Origin: Allobosea sp. BK604
Lineage (GTDB): Bacteria; Pseudomonadota; Alphaproteobacteria; Rhizobiales; Beijerinckiaceae
Reading direction: 5' to 3'
DNA: 64,000 nt
Assembly (NCBI RefSeq): GCF_004341515.1
Contig: NZ_SLZF01000011.1
Span: 1-64,000 of the forward strand
The notes under the pieces are model-generated. The model was not told the origin of the DNA. It searched no databases and saw nothing but the letters and a program-made list of their open reading frames with translations. This document shows positions 7,572-15,769 of the stretch, piece after piece (the first letter of the stretch is position 1; each line of letters opens with the position of its first letter). The translations under genes and the position numbers were made by a program.

Positions 7572-8105
7572 ATGTCTCGTATCGGTAAGAAGCCTGTTCC
7601 GGTTCCTGCTGGCGTCACCGCCAACGTCACCGGCCAGCTCGTCAAGATCAAGGGCGCGAAGGGCGAACTGTCCTTCGAAGTTCCAGACGACGTTTCGGTC
7701 GCGCTGGAGAACGGCGCCATCGCCGTCCAGCCGCGTTCGCAGTCGAAGCGCGCCCGGTCGCTCTGGGGCACTTCGCGCGCCCGCATCAACAACCTCGTCG
7801 TCGGCACCACGGCTGGCTTCGAGAAGAAGCTCGAGATCAACGGCGTCGGCTACAAGGCCGCAGTCGCCGGCAAGGTGCTGAAGCTCTCGCTCGGCTACAG
7901 CCACGACATCGACTACGAGATCCCGGCCGGGATCTCGATCGTCACGCCGAAGCCGACGGAGATCGTCGTTTCGGGCATCGACAAGCAGGTGGTCGGCCAG
8001 ACCGCTGCGGAGATCCGCGAGTATCGTGGCCCCGAGCCGTACAAGGGCAAGGGCGTCAAGTACGCTGGCGAGTTCATCTTCCGCAAGGAAGGCAAGAAGA
8101 AGTAA
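7572..8105 (+). CDS. rplF: 50S ribosomal protein L6
   Basis: L6 lies near the GTPase-associated centre and the L7/L12 stalk base. The 177-residue protein starts MSRIGKKPVPVPAGV and ends with the family signature EIREYRGPEPYKGKGVKYAGE (about residues 147-167). It has AGGAGAG upstream. rplR follows after 11 bases. Confidence 0.98.
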   Translation: MSRIGKKPVPVPAGVTANVTGQLVKIKGAKGELSFEVPDDVSVALENGAIAVQPRSQSKRARSLWGTSRARINNLVVGTTAGFEKKLEINGVGYKAAVAGKVLKLSLGYSHDIDYEIPAGISIVTPKPTEIVVSGIDKQVVGQTAAEIREYRGPEPYKGKGVKYAGEFIFRKEGKKK

Positions 8106-8116
8106 GGACGCGAACG

Positions 8117-8479
8117 ATGAGCAAGCAGACAGAGAACACTGCGCGCCGTCGGGCTCGGGTCCGTCGCGCGATCAAGGCGGTGGCCAATGGCCGCGCCCGC
8201 CTGTCGGTGCACCGCACCGGCAAGCAGATCTATGCCCAGGTCATCGACGATGCGAAGGGCCTGACCCTCGCTTCGGCCTCGACCATGGACAAGGACATCC
8301 GCGCCGACATCAAGTCGGGCGCGAATGTCGAGGCCGCGAGCGCCATCGGCAAGATCATTGCCGAGCGCGCCATCAAGGCCGGCGTGAAGGACGTGGTCTT
8401 CGACCGCGGCGCCTACATGTATCATGGCCGCGTCAAGGCGCTGGCCGAGGCGGCCCGCGAAGGCGGGCTGAATTTCTGA
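8117..8479 (+). CDS. rplR: 50S ribosomal protein L18
   Basis: L18 binds 5S rRNA in the central protuberance. The 120-residue protein contains RLSVHRTGKQIYAQVIDD near residue 32 and the C-terminal FDRGAYMYHGRVKALAEAAREGGL-type ending. The 92-base gap to rpsE has an inverted repeat, TTCCGGC (8491-8497) with GCCGGAA (8511-8517), which has no T-tract and so is not a terminator. Confidence 0.98.
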   Translation: MSKQTENTARRRARVRRAIKAVANGRARLSVHRTGKQIYAQVIDDAKGLTLASASTMDKDIRADIKSGANVEAASAIGKIIAERAIKAGVKDVVFDRGAYMYHGRVKALAEAAREGGLNF

Positions 8480-8571
8480 GCTTCAAGAATTTCCGGCTGG
8501 CATGACGCTGGCCGGAATGCTCGAGCGAGCGGCGCCGCCAAGACGGCGTCCGCGCAAGTAAGAGGAATGAC

Positions 8572-9135
8572 ATGGCGAGAGAACCTCGTGACCGCCAGGA
8601 TCGCGAAGAGCGCGATTCGGAGTTCGTGGATCGGCTGGTCCACATCAACCGCGTCGCCAAGGTGGTGAAGGGCGGCCGACGCTTCGGCTTTGCTGCCCTC
8701 GTCGTCGTCGGCGACCAGAAGGGCCGCGTCGGCTTCGGCCACGGCAAGGCCCGCGAAGTGCCTGAGGCGATCCGCAAGGCGACGGAAGCCGCCAAGCGCG
8801 GTCTCGTCCGCATCCCGCTGCGCGAAGGCCGCACGCTCCATCACGACGTCCAGGGCCGCCATGGCGCCGGTCGCGTCGTGCTGCGCGCCGCCCCGGCCGG
8901 TACCGGCATCATCGCCGGTGGCCCGATGCGCGCCGTCTTCGAGGCGGTCGGCATGCAGGACGTGGTGTCGAAGTCGCTCGGCTCCTCGAACCCCTACAAC
9001 CTCGTCCGCGCGACGTTCGACGCGCTGAAGAACGAGGACAGCCCGCGCAGCGTCGCTGCGCGCCGGTCGCTGAAGGTCTCGGCCCTGCAGACGCGTCGTC
9101 GCGATGCCGGCACCGATGCCGCGGCCGAAGCGTGA
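8572..9135 (+). CDS. rpsE: 30S ribosomal protein S5
   Basis: S5 lies at the mRNA entry pore and affects decoding accuracy. The 187-residue protein has the N-terminal dsRNA-binding fold with VDRLVHINRVAKVVKGGRRF and FAALVVVGDQKGRVGFGHGK (about residues 18-62). The second domain holds PAGTGIIAGGPMRAVFE. The C-terminus is longer than in E. coli and ends in an Ala-rich tail, which is common in alphaproteobacteria. Confidence 0.98.
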   Translation: MAREPRDRQDREERDSEFVDRLVHINRVAKVVKGGRRFGFAALVVVGDQKGRVGFGHGKAREVPEAIRKATEAAKRGLVRIPLREGRTLHHDVQGRHGAGRVVLRAAPAGTGIIAGGPMRAVFEAVGMQDVVSKSLGSSNPYNLVRATFDALKNEDSPRSVAARRSLKVSALQTRRRDAGTDAAAEA

Positions 9136-9145
9136 GGGCGGTCCG

Positions 9146-9340
9146 ATGGCAAAAGCTGAAAAGACCGTCATCGTCGAGCAGATCGGCAGCCCGATCCGCC
9201 GCGACGCCTCCCAGCGCCAGACCCTCGTCGGTCTCGGCCTGAACAAGATCCGCCGCCAATCGACCCTGCAGGACACGCCGGCCGTGCGTGGCATGATCGA
9301 GAAGGTCAAGCACCTCGTGCGCGTCGTCGACGCGAAGTGA
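9146..9340 (+). CDS. rpmD: 50S ribosomal protein L30
   Basis: L30 is a small protein on the large-subunit surface near domain II of 23S rRNA. The ATG at 9146 gives 64 residues. The stretch IGSPIRRDASQRQTLVGLGL is the family signature. A frame starting upstream inside rpsE would add an unrelated extension. rplO begins 13 bases after the stop. Confidence 0.97.
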   Translation: MAKAEKTVIVEQIGSPIRRDASQRQTLVGLGLNKIRRQSTLQDTPAVRGMIEKVKHLVRVVDAK

Positions 9341-9353
9341 GGGGGATTGTCCG

Positions 9354-9833
9354 ATGAAACTCACAGACATTCGTGACAACGAAGGCGCGCACAAGTCGCG
9401 CATCCGCGTCGGCCGTGGCATTGGCTCCGGCAAGGGCAAGACCGGTGGCCGTGGCGTCAAGGGTCAGAAGGCCCGCGCCGGCGTGGCGGTCAAGGGCTTC
9501 GAAGGCGGCCAGATGCCGCTCTATCGCCGCCTTCCGAAGCGCGGCTTCGTCAACCTGTTCGGCCGCGAGCTGAACGAGGTCAATCTCGGCCGCATCCAGC
9601 AGGCCGTCGAGGCCGGCAAGCTCGACGCCAAGGGCGCGGTCACCGTCGAATCGCTCGTTGCCGCTGGCGTGATCTCCAAGGCTGCCCGCGACGGCGTGAA
9701 GATCCTCGGCAATGGCGAGTTGAAGGCGAAGCTCGCCTTCGAAGTCGCCGGCGCGTCGAAGTCGGCCGTCGAGGCCATCGAAAAGGCTGGCGGCTCGGTC
9801 AAGATCCTGGCGGCGACCGCTTCACAGGCGTGA
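9354..9833 (+). CDS. rplO: 50S ribosomal protein L15
   Basis: L15 is a late-assembly protein with a long basic N-terminal extension that runs through 23S rRNA. The 159-residue protein shows the glycine-rich GRGIGSGKGKTGGRGVKGQK (about residues 21-40) and FEGGQMPLYRRLPKRGF. The 90-base gap to secY carries an AAGGACCGG ribosome-binding region. Confidence 0.98.
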   Translation: MKLTDIRDNEGAHKSRIRVGRGIGSGKGKTGGRGVKGQKARAGVAVKGFEGGQMPLYRRLPKRGFVNLFGRELNEVNLGRIQQAVEAGKLDAKGAVTVESLVAAGVISKAARDGVKILGNGELKAKLAFEVAGASKSAVEAIEKAGGSVKILAATASQA

Positions 9834-9923
9834 TCTCGACGCTTACATGAGCGCTTGCGAACGGCGGCCGGGCCCGAAGCCCATGGCCGCCGTTTGACTG
9901 TTGGACGTACAAGGACCGGACGC

Positions 9924-11261
9924 ATGGCATCGGCGGCTGAACAGCTTGCGGCAAATCTGAATTTCGGTGCTCTCGCCAAGGCGGACGAGCTGAAGAAGCG
10001 CATCTGGTTCACGCTGGGCGCGCTGATCATCTACCGGCTCGGCACCTATATCCCGTTGCCCGGAATGAATCCGGACGCCGTCGCCGACCTGTTCAAGCAG
10101 TCGCAATCGGGCGTGCTCGGCCTGTTCAACATGTTCTCGGGCGGCGCCGTCGGCCGCCTGGCGATCTTCGCCCTGAACATCATGCCGTATATCTCGGCCT
10201 CGATCATCGTCCAGCTGCTCTCGAGCGTGATTCCGAGCTTCGAGGCGCTGAAGAAGGAAGGCGAGGCGGGTCGCAAGATCCTGAACCAGTACACCCGTTA
10301 TCTCACGCTGGTGCTGGCCATCTTCCAGGCCTGGGCGATCGCGGTCGGCCTGCAGGGCTCCGGCAACCTGGTCCACGAGCCGGGCATGTTCTTCCTGGTC
10401 TCGACCACGATCACGCTGGTCGGCGGCACGATGTTCCTGCTCTGGCTCGGTGAGCAGATCACCAGCCGCGGCATCGGCAACGGCACCTCGATGATCATCT
10501 TCGCGGGCATCATCGCCGAGTTCCCGGCTCAGCTCGCCCAGACCCTCGAGCTCGGCCGCCAGGGCGCGATCTCGACCGGCCTGCTGCTGCTCATCCTGGT
10601 CATGGCCGTCTGCGTCATCGCCTTCTGCGTGTTCATGGAGCGCGCGCAGCGCCGCCTGCTGATCAACTATCCCAAGCGCCAGGTCGGCAACCGCATGTAT
10701 GAGGGCCAGACCTCGTTCCTGCCGCTGAAGCTCAACACCTCCGGCGTCATCCCGCCGATCTTCGCCTCGTCGCTGCTGCTGCTGCCGACCACGGTCGCGA
10801 GCTTCTCGCAGGCCTCGGGCGGCACCGGCTTCCTCTCGACCGTGGCGACCTATCTGGCGCATGGCCGGCCGCTCTTCATGGTGCTCTATGCGGCCCTGAT
10901 CATCTTCTTCTGCTTCTTCTACACCGCGATCGTGTTCAATCCGGTCGAGACGGCGGATAATCTCAAGAAGCATGGCGGCTTCATGCCCGGCATCCGGCCG
11001 GGCGAGCGGACCGCCGAGCATATCGACCGGGTGCTGACGCGCATCACCGTTCTGGGCGCAGGTTATTTGACCATAGTGTGCCTTATCCCGGAATTCATGA
11101 TCACCTATGCTCAGATTCCGATCATCCTGCTCGGCGGCACGTCGCTGCTGATCGTGGTGACGACGACGATGGATACCGTGGCGCAAGTCCACGGGCATTT
11201 GCTGGCCCACCAATATGAGGGCCTGGTCAAGAAAGCGAAGCTGCGAGGGGCGAGGCGCTGA
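9924..11261 (+). CDS. secY: Protein translocase subunit SecY
   Basis: SecY is the pore-forming subunit of the Sec translocon in the inner membrane, working with SecE, SecG and SecA. The ATG at 9924 gives 445 residues with the typical N-terminus MASAAEQLAANLNFGAL. About ten membrane segments are visible. TM2 holds FNMFSGGAVGRLAIFALNIMPYISASI, the plug and lateral-gate region. The C-terminal cytoplasmic stretch reads VQVHGHLLAHQYEGL-like. Its stop shares one base with the adk start, an arrangement common in this order. Confidence 0.98.
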   Translation: MASAAEQLAANLNFGALAKADELKKRIWFTLGALIIYRLGTYIPLPGMNPDAVADLFKQSQSGVLGLFNMFSGGAVGRLAIFALNIMPYISASIIVQLLSSVIPSFEALKKEGEAGRKILNQYTRYLTLVLAIFQAWAIAVGLQGSGNLVHEPGMFFLVSTTITLVGGTMFLLWLGEQITSRGIGNGTSMIIFAGIIAEFPAQLAQTLELGRQGAISTGLLLLILVMAVCVIAFCVFMERAQRRLLINYPKRQVGNRMYEGQTSFLPLKLNTSGVIPPIFASSLLLLPTTVASFSQASGGTGFLSTVATYLAHGRPLFMVLYAALIIFFCFFYTAIVFNPVETADNLKKHGGFMPGIRPGERTAEHIDRVLTRITVLGAGYLTIVCLIPEFMITYAQIPIILLGGTSLLIVVTTTMDTVAQVHGHLLAHQYEGLVKKAKLRGARR

Positions 11262-11845
11262 TGCGATTGATCTTCCTGGGTCCGCCGGGGGCGGGTAAAG
11301 GCACTCAGGCAACCCGTATCGTCGAGAAGCACGGCATTCCGCAGCTCTCGACGGGGGACATGCTCAGGGCCGCGGTGGCCGCGGGCACGCCGATCGGACA
11401 GAAGGCGAAGGCGGTGATGGATGCGGGCGGGCTCGTCTCGGACGAGATCGTCATCGGCATCGTCGCCGACCGCATCGAGGAGCCGGACGCGAAGAAGGGC
11501 TTCATCCTCGACGGTTTTCCGCGCACCCTGGCACAGGCCGAGGCGCTGGACGCCATGCTCCAGACCAAGGGGCTGAAGCTCGACGCGGTGCTGGAGCTCA
11601 AGGTCGACCAGACCAGGCTCGTCGACCGAATCGTGCGCCGCGCCGAAGAGGCGAGGGCGGCCGGTCAGCCGGTGCGCAAGGACGACGATCCGGAGGTCTT
11701 CAAGACGCGGCTCGAGGCCTATAACCGCGATACCGCGGTGGTCGCGCCCTATTACGCGAAGCGCGGCCAGCTCACCGCGATCGACGGAATGAAGCCGATC
11801 GACGATGTGACGGCGGCGATCCAGACGGCGCTCGGCGGCCCCTGA
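11261..11845 (+). CDS. adk: Adenylate kinase, short-lid form
   Basis: Adenylate kinase interconverts ATP plus AMP with two ADP. The P-loop GPPGAGKGTQA is at residues 7-17, and DGFPRTLAQAEALD carries the family signature. At 194 residues it is the short form: the LID region is reduced and has no zinc-binding Cys, as is usual in alphaproteobacteria. The ATG overlaps the secY stop by one base. It is the last gene before a 231-base gap. Confidence 0.97.
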   Translation: MRLIFLGPPGAGKGTQATRIVEKHGIPQLSTGDMLRAAVAAGTPIGQKAKAVMDAGGLVSDEIVIGIVADRIEEPDAKKGFILDGFPRTLAQAEALDAMLQTKGLKLDAVLELKVDQTRLVDRIVRRAEEARAAGQPVRKDDDPEVFKTRLEAYNRDTAVVAPYYAKRGQLTAIDGMKPIDDVTAAIQTALGGP

Positions 11846-11881
11846 TCCCGGCGCATCGCCAGACTGGTTAAGAAGGGTTGA

Positions 11882-11907
11882 CTCGTTTGTCGAAAGCGAC
11901 TAACGAG
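11882..11907 (+). repeat. Strong inverted repeat between adk and rpsM
   Basis: Two 11-base arms, CTCGTTTGTCG (11882-11892) and CGACTAACGAG (11897-11907), are complementary except at one position, with an AAAG loop. No T-tract follows, so it is not a standard terminator. It overlaps a TTGACT hexamer at 11878 that could be a -35 element, but the matching -10 is poor. The rest of the 231-base gap shows nothing I can name. A role as a processing site or leader structure at the spc/alpha boundary is possible. Confidence 0.5.
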
Positions 11908-12076
11908 CCCCATCCGGTTTCATGTGGCGATGCCGATGCCTTCGCGAGAAGGGATGGCGTCGCATTATCGCGTGGATCGGTTTCAACGCCTGCATGGGCC
12001 GGCCTCCACCGGACGCAGGGCTTCGTTTCACAGGCTTCAGCTGCCATCGGGCGCCGGGGCGACATGGAGAGAGAGT

Positions 12077-12445
12077 ATGGCTCGTATCGCGGGTGTGAAC
12101 ATCCCGACCGGCAAGCGCGTGGTTATCGGCTTGCAGTACATTCACGGCATTGGCGCGGCCAAGGCCAAGGAGATTTGCGCCAAGGTCGGCATCGCCGACG
12201 AGCGTCGCGTCAACCAGTTGACCGATGCCGAGGTGCTCCAGATTCGTGAGACGATCGACCGCGATTACCTGGTCGAGGGCGACCTGCGCCGCGAAGTCTC
12301 GATGAACATCAAGCGTCTGATGGATCTCGGCTGCTATCGCGGCCTGCGTCATCGCCGCTCGCTGCCGGTCCGCGGCCAGCGCACCCATACCAACGCCCGC
12401 ACCCGCAAGGGCAAGGCGAAGCCGATCGCCGGCAAGAAGAAGTGA
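12077..12445 (+). CDS. rpsM: 30S ribosomal protein S13
   Basis: S13 is in the head of the small subunit and forms bridges with L5 and the P-site tRNA. The ATG at 12077 gives the canonical MARIAGVNIPTGKRVVIGL and 122 residues. The helix-two-turn-helix YIHGIGAAKAKEI and the basic tail RGQRTHTNARTRKGKAK are intact. Its stop codon lies at the left edge of a hairpin (12444-12466), the first of four in the gap to rpsK. Confidence 0.98.
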   Translation: MARIAGVNIPTGKRVVIGLQYIHGIGAAKAKEICAKVGIADERRVNQLTDAEVLQIRETIDRDYLVEGDLRREVSMNIKRLMDLGCYRGLRHRRSLPVRGQRTHTNARTRKGKAKPIAGKKK

Positions 12446-12553
12446 GGATTGCCATAGGCAATCCTCACCCTCGGGCCTGACCCGAGGAGCTCATGACGAA
12501 GGCGCTCACCGGCGCCTTCTCCTGCGAGAGATGGTCGGGGCAAGTCCGACCAT
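12444..12553 (+). repeat. Array of four consecutive hairpins between rpsM and rpsK
   Basis: Four perfect inverted repeats follow each other: 12444-12466 (10-bp stem, 3-base loop), 12469-12487 (7-bp stem CCTCGGG/CCCGAGG), 12498-12519 (8-bp stem GAAGGCGC/GCGCCTTC) and 12531-12553 (8-bp stem ATGGTCGG/CCGACCAT). The second and fourth resemble dispersed palindromes seen elsewhere in the window (58001-58023, 35081-35103). None has a T-tract, so transcription could still pass into rpsK and rpoA. Confidence 0.8.
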
Positions 12554-12618
12554 GACGCGCAGAATTCTCTCCCCAGCGCCTGGAATGACGGGCGCGCCTG
12601 AAGGATGAAAGAAAGACC

Positions 12619-13008
12619 ATGGCCAAGGAAGCCCAACGCGTCCGCCGTCGCGAACGCAAGAACATCGTCTCCGGCGTCGCTCACGTGAACGCGTCGTTCA
12701 ACAACACCATGATCACCATCACCGACGCGCAGGGCAACACGATCTCGTGGTCCTCGGCCGGCACGATGGGTTTCAAGGGCTCGCGCAAGTCGACCCCCTA
12801 TGCGGCTCAGGTCGCGGCCGAGGACGCCGCCCGCAAGGCTGCCGAGCATGGCATGCGCACCCTCGAGGTCGAGGTCACCGGTCCGGGTTCGGGCCGTGAG
12901 TCGGCGCTGCGCGCGCTGCAGGCCGCCGGCTTTACCGTCACCTCGATCCGCGACGTGACGCCGATCCCGCATAATGGCTGCCGGCCGCGCAAGCGCCGCC
13001 GCGTCTGA
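12619..13008 (+). CDS. rpsK: 30S ribosomal protein S11
   Basis: S11 is on the platform of the small subunit near the mRNA exit. The 129-residue protein contains GVAHVNASFNNTMITITD near the N-terminus and ends with the family signature SIRDVTPIPHNGCRPRKRRRV. Upstream is AAGGATGAAAGAAAG. The 91-base gap to rpoA has a 9-bp inverted repeat, GGCGCTCGC (13027-13035) with GCGAGCGCC (13040-13048), without a T-tract. Confidence 0.98.
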   Translation: MAKEAQRVRRRERKNIVSGVAHVNASFNNTMITITDAQGNTISWSSAGTMGFKGSRKSTPYAAQVAAEDAARKAAEHGMRTLEVEVTGPGSGRESALRALQAAGFTVTSIRDVTPIPHNGCRPRKRRRV

Positions 13009-13099
13009 GATCGGGTCTGGAATTGCGGCGCTCGCACCGGCGAGCGCCGGTACGGGGCGGCCCGTCGCCGCCGAGAGATGAAGCACCAGGAGTGCGCTC

Positions 13100-14116
13100 G
13101 TGATCAGCAAGAACTGGCAGGATCTGTCCAAGCCGAACAAGCTCGAAGTCAAGGTCGGAGACGACCCGAAGCGTCAGGCCACCGTGATCGCGCGTCCGCT
13201 CGAGCGCGGCTTCGGCATGACGCTCGGCAACGCTCTGCGCCGCGTGCTGCTCTCCTCGCTCCAGGGCGCCGCCGTCACCGCCGTCCAGATCGACGGCGTG
13301 CTGCATGAGTTCTCCTCGATCCCGGGCGTCCGTGAGGACGTCACCGACATCGTCCTGAACATCAAGGCGATCGCCATCAAGATGCAGGGCGAGGGTCCCA
13401 AGCGCATGACCCTGCGCAAGTCGGGCCCGGGCTCGGTCACCGCTGGCGATATCAACACCATCGGCGACGTCTCGATCCTGAACCCCGACCTCGTGCTCTG
13501 CACGCTGGACGAGGGCGCCGAGATCCGCATGGAATTCACGGTCAATACCGGCAAGGGCTATGTCCCCTCCGAGCAGAACCGTCCGGAAGACGCGCCGATC
13601 GGCCTCATCCCGGTGGACAGCCTGTATTCGCCGGTCAAGAAGGTCTCCTACCGCGTCGAGAACACCCGCGAGGGTCAGAATCTCGACCGCGACATGCTGA
13701 CCATGCAGATCGAGACCAATGGCTCGGTTTCGCCTGAGGACGCGCTGGCGCTCGCCGCCCGCATCCTGCAGGACCAGCTGGCCGTCTTCATCACCTTCGA
13801 AGAGCCGCGCAAGGAAGAGGCCGTTTCGACCGCGCCGCAGCTGCCGTTCAACCCGGCCCTGCTCAAGAAGGTCGACGAGCTCGAGCTGTCGGTCCGCTCG
13901 GCGAACTGCCTGAAGAACGACAACATCGTCTATATCGGCGACCTCATCCAGAAGTCGGAGGGCGAGATGCTGCGCACCCCGAACTTCGGTCGCAAGTCCC
14001 TCAACGAGATCAAGGAAGTGCTCGCCACCATGGGCCTCCACCTCGGCATGGACGTGCAGGGCTGGCCGCCGGAGAACATCGAAGAGCTCGCGAAGCGCTT
14101 CGAGGAGCATTACTGA
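13100..14116 (+). CDS. rpoA: RNA polymerase subunit alpha
   Basis: RpoA dimerises to nucleate RNA polymerase assembly, and its C-terminal domain contacts UP elements and activators. I chose the GTG at 13100 (MISKNWQDLSKPNKLEV), preceded by AGGAG at 13088, which gives 338 residues. The N-terminal domain includes RPLERGFGMTLGNALRRVLLSS. The C-terminal domain shows LELSVRSANCLKNDNI and GRKSLNEIKEVL. A hairpin with a T-tract follows the stop. Confidence 0.98.
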   Translation: MISKNWQDLSKPNKLEVKVGDDPKRQATVIARPLERGFGMTLGNALRRVLLSSLQGAAVTAVQIDGVLHEFSSIPGVREDVTDIVLNIKAIAIKMQGEGPKRMTLRKSGPGSVTAGDINTIGDVSILNPDLVLCTLDEGAEIRMEFTVNTGKGYVPSEQNRPEDAPIGLIPVDSLYSPVKKVSYRVENTREGQNLDRDMLTMQIETNGSVSPEDALALAARILQDQLAVFITFEEPRKEEAVSTAPQLPFNPALLKKVDELELSVRSANCLKNDNIVYIGDLIQKSEGEMLRTPNFGRKSLNEIKEVLATMGLHLGMDVQGWPPENIEELAKRFEEHY

Positions 14117-14125
14117 GTTCAAGAC

Positions 14126-14151
14126 GGCGCAGGCATTCGCCTGCGCCTTTT
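14126..14151 (+). terminator. Intrinsic terminator or attenuator between rpoA and rplQ
   Basis: A perfect 9-bp stem, GGCGCAGGC (14126-14134) with GCCTGCGCC (14139-14147), has an ATTC loop and is followed by TTTT. It lies 10 bases after the rpoA stop and upstream of rplQ. Because rplQ has no obvious separate promoter, this probably reduces rather than stops read-through. Confidence 0.65.
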
Positions 14152-14230
14152 CGCACGGCGCATCTGCGCCGGAGCATAAGGAACGGCCGTTCCGTGGCAC
14201 GGCGGCCGTAAGCAACGAAGGAGCCAAACT

Positions 14231-14647
14231 ATGCGTCACGGTTTTCGCGGTCGTCGTTTCAACCGCTCGGCTGAGCATCGCCAGGCGATGTTCGCCAACA
14301 TGGCCCAGGCCCTGATCAAGCACGAGCAGATCACCACCACGCTGCCGAAGGCGAAGGATCTGCGTCCGGTCGTCGAGAAGCTGGTCACCCTCGGCAAGCG
14401 CGGCGACCTGCATGCCCGCCGCCAGGCGATTGCGCAGATCAAGGACGTTGCCCTGGTCGGCAAGCTCTTCTCGGTGCTCGGCCCGCGCTACAAGGAGCGC
14501 AATGGCGGCTATCTGCGCATCATGAAGGCGGGCTTCCGCTTCGGTGACAACGCCCCGCTCGCCGTGATCGAGTTCGTCGATCGCGACGTCGATGCCAAGG
14601 GCCAGGATTCGGGCCCTGTCTTCACGGCGGAAGACGAGGCGGCCTGA
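14231..14647 (+). CDS. rplQ: 50S ribosomal protein L17
   Basis: L17 is at the tunnel-exit side of the large subunit. The 138-residue protein starts MRHGFRGRRFNRSAEHRQAM and contains ITTTLPKAKDLRPVVEKLVTLGK, both family-typical. The C-terminus is acidic and longer than in E. coli. It is the last gene of the ribosomal cluster, and a strong terminator lies 29 bases downstream. Confidence 0.98.
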   Translation: MRHGFRGRRFNRSAEHRQAMFANMAQALIKHEQITTTLPKAKDLRPVVEKLVTLGKRGDLHARRQAIAQIKDVALVGKLFSVLGPRYKERNGGYLRIMKAGFRFGDNAPLAVIEFVDRDVDAKGQDSGPVFTAEDEAA

Positions 14648-14675
14648 GCTTGCGCTCGGTCCTGCGATGAATTGA

Positions 14676-14700
14676 GGGCGGCCTTCGGGCCGCCCTTTTT
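14676..14700 (+). terminator. Intrinsic terminator of the ribosomal superoperon
   Basis: A perfect 8-bp GC stem, GGGCGGCC (14676-14683) with GGCCGCCC (14688-14695), carries a TTCG tetraloop and is followed by TTTTT. It ends the alpha part after rplQ. Confidence 0.92.
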
Positions 14701-14797
14701 CGTTCGCCCTTGTGCTGCCTTGCCAGTGCGGCTTTCGCTGCTAGCTTTCCTTTCGACGAGTCCGCCCGCAGAGGCCGGCCAGATGGGAGGGACGAGG

Positions 14798-15769
14798 ATG
14801 GCGCTTCGGATTTCGCTTGCTCGCGGGCTGGCATTGGCTGCCGCCCTGACGTGCTCGGCTGCCGCCCTGGCGCAAGACTCCTATCCCTCGAAGCCGATCA
14901 CCATGATCGTGCCCTTCGCCGCGGGCGGGTCGTCGGATGTGATCGCGCGCCTCGTCGGCGACGAAATGGGCCGCGTGCTCGGCCAGCGCATCGTCATGGA
15001 GAATATGGGCGGGGCGGGCGGAGCGACCGCATTGTCGCGGGCTGCGCGGGCCGAGCCCGACGGCTACACCATCGTGATCGGAAATAGCGGCACCAATGCC
15101 GCCTCCTATACGATCTATCCCGATCTCAAGTACACCCAGGCCGATTTCGCGCCGATCGGCCTCGTCGCCAAGACCTCACCGATGATCGCGCTGAAGCTCG
15201 ATTTCCCGGCGCAGACCCTGATGGAGTTCGTCGACTACGCCAAGAAGAACCCGGGCAAGATCAGCCTCGGCCATGCCGGCGTCGGCTCATCGAATTATCT
15301 GATCTGCCGGAATTTTCTGAAGGCGTCCGGCGTCGACATCGCGTTGGTGAGCTATCGTGGCGCGGGGCCGGCGCTGAACGATGCGATGGGCGGGCAGATC
15401 GACGGCGTCTGCGATGCGGCGACCTCACTTTCGGGCGCGATCCAAGGTGGCAAGGTCAAGGCGCTTGCGGTGGCGACGCCGCAGCGGCTCGATAATCTGC
15501 CGGAGGTGCCGACCTCACGCGAGGCCGGGCTGCCCGCCTTCGAGGCGCAGGGCTGGAACGCGCTGTTCGCGCCGAAGGCGACGCCAGAGCCGGTCATCGC
15601 CAAGCTCAATCAGGCCCTGCGCACCGCGCTCGCCAGCGAAAACCTGCGCGGCCGCTTCAAGGAGCTTTCCTCGGTCCTGCCAGCCGAGACCGAGCTTACC
15701 CCGGCCTATGTCGCCGGGATGGTGCCGGGCGAGATCGAGAAATACCGGGTCCTGCTGCAGGACAAGTGA
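14798..15769 (+). CDS. Tripartite tricarboxylate transporter substrate-binding protein (Bug/TctC family)
   Basis: This is a periplasmic binding protein of the Bug family that captures small carboxylates or related anions. The ATG at 14798 (SD GGGAGG upstream) gives 323 residues, the usual length, with a signal peptide ending about ALAQDSYPSKPI. Family motifs are ITMIVPFAAGGSSDVIARL, GNSGTNAA and SYRGAGPALNDAMGGQIDG. The membrane subunits TctA/TctB are not in the window, so it is an orphan, as many Bug proteins are. The ligand cannot be told from the sequence. Confidence 0.93.
   Translation: MALRISLARGLALAAALTCSAAALAQDSYPSKPITMIVPFAAGGSSDVIARLVGDEMGRVLGQRIVMENMGGAGGATALSRAARAEPDGYTIVIGNSGTNAASYTIYPDLKYTQADFAPIGLVAKTSPMIALKLDFPAQTLMEFVDYAKKNPGKISLGHAGVGSSNYLICRNFLKASGVDIALVSYRGAGPALNDAMGGQIDGVCDAATSLSGAIQGGKVKALAVATPQRLDNLPEVPTSREAGLPAFEAQGWNALFAPKATPEPVIAKLNQALRTALASENLRGRFKELSSVLPAETELTPAYVAGMVPGEIEKYRVLLQDK

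Noticed and set aside
9843..11312. A 489-codon open frame antisense to secY
   Set aside because: Its product is a low-complexity Gln/Asp/Arg mixture, the usual shadow of a membrane-protein gene read in reverse.
12443..12553. rho-independent terminator after rpsM
   Set aside because: None of the four hairpins is followed by a T-tract, and the downstream genes belong to the same operon.
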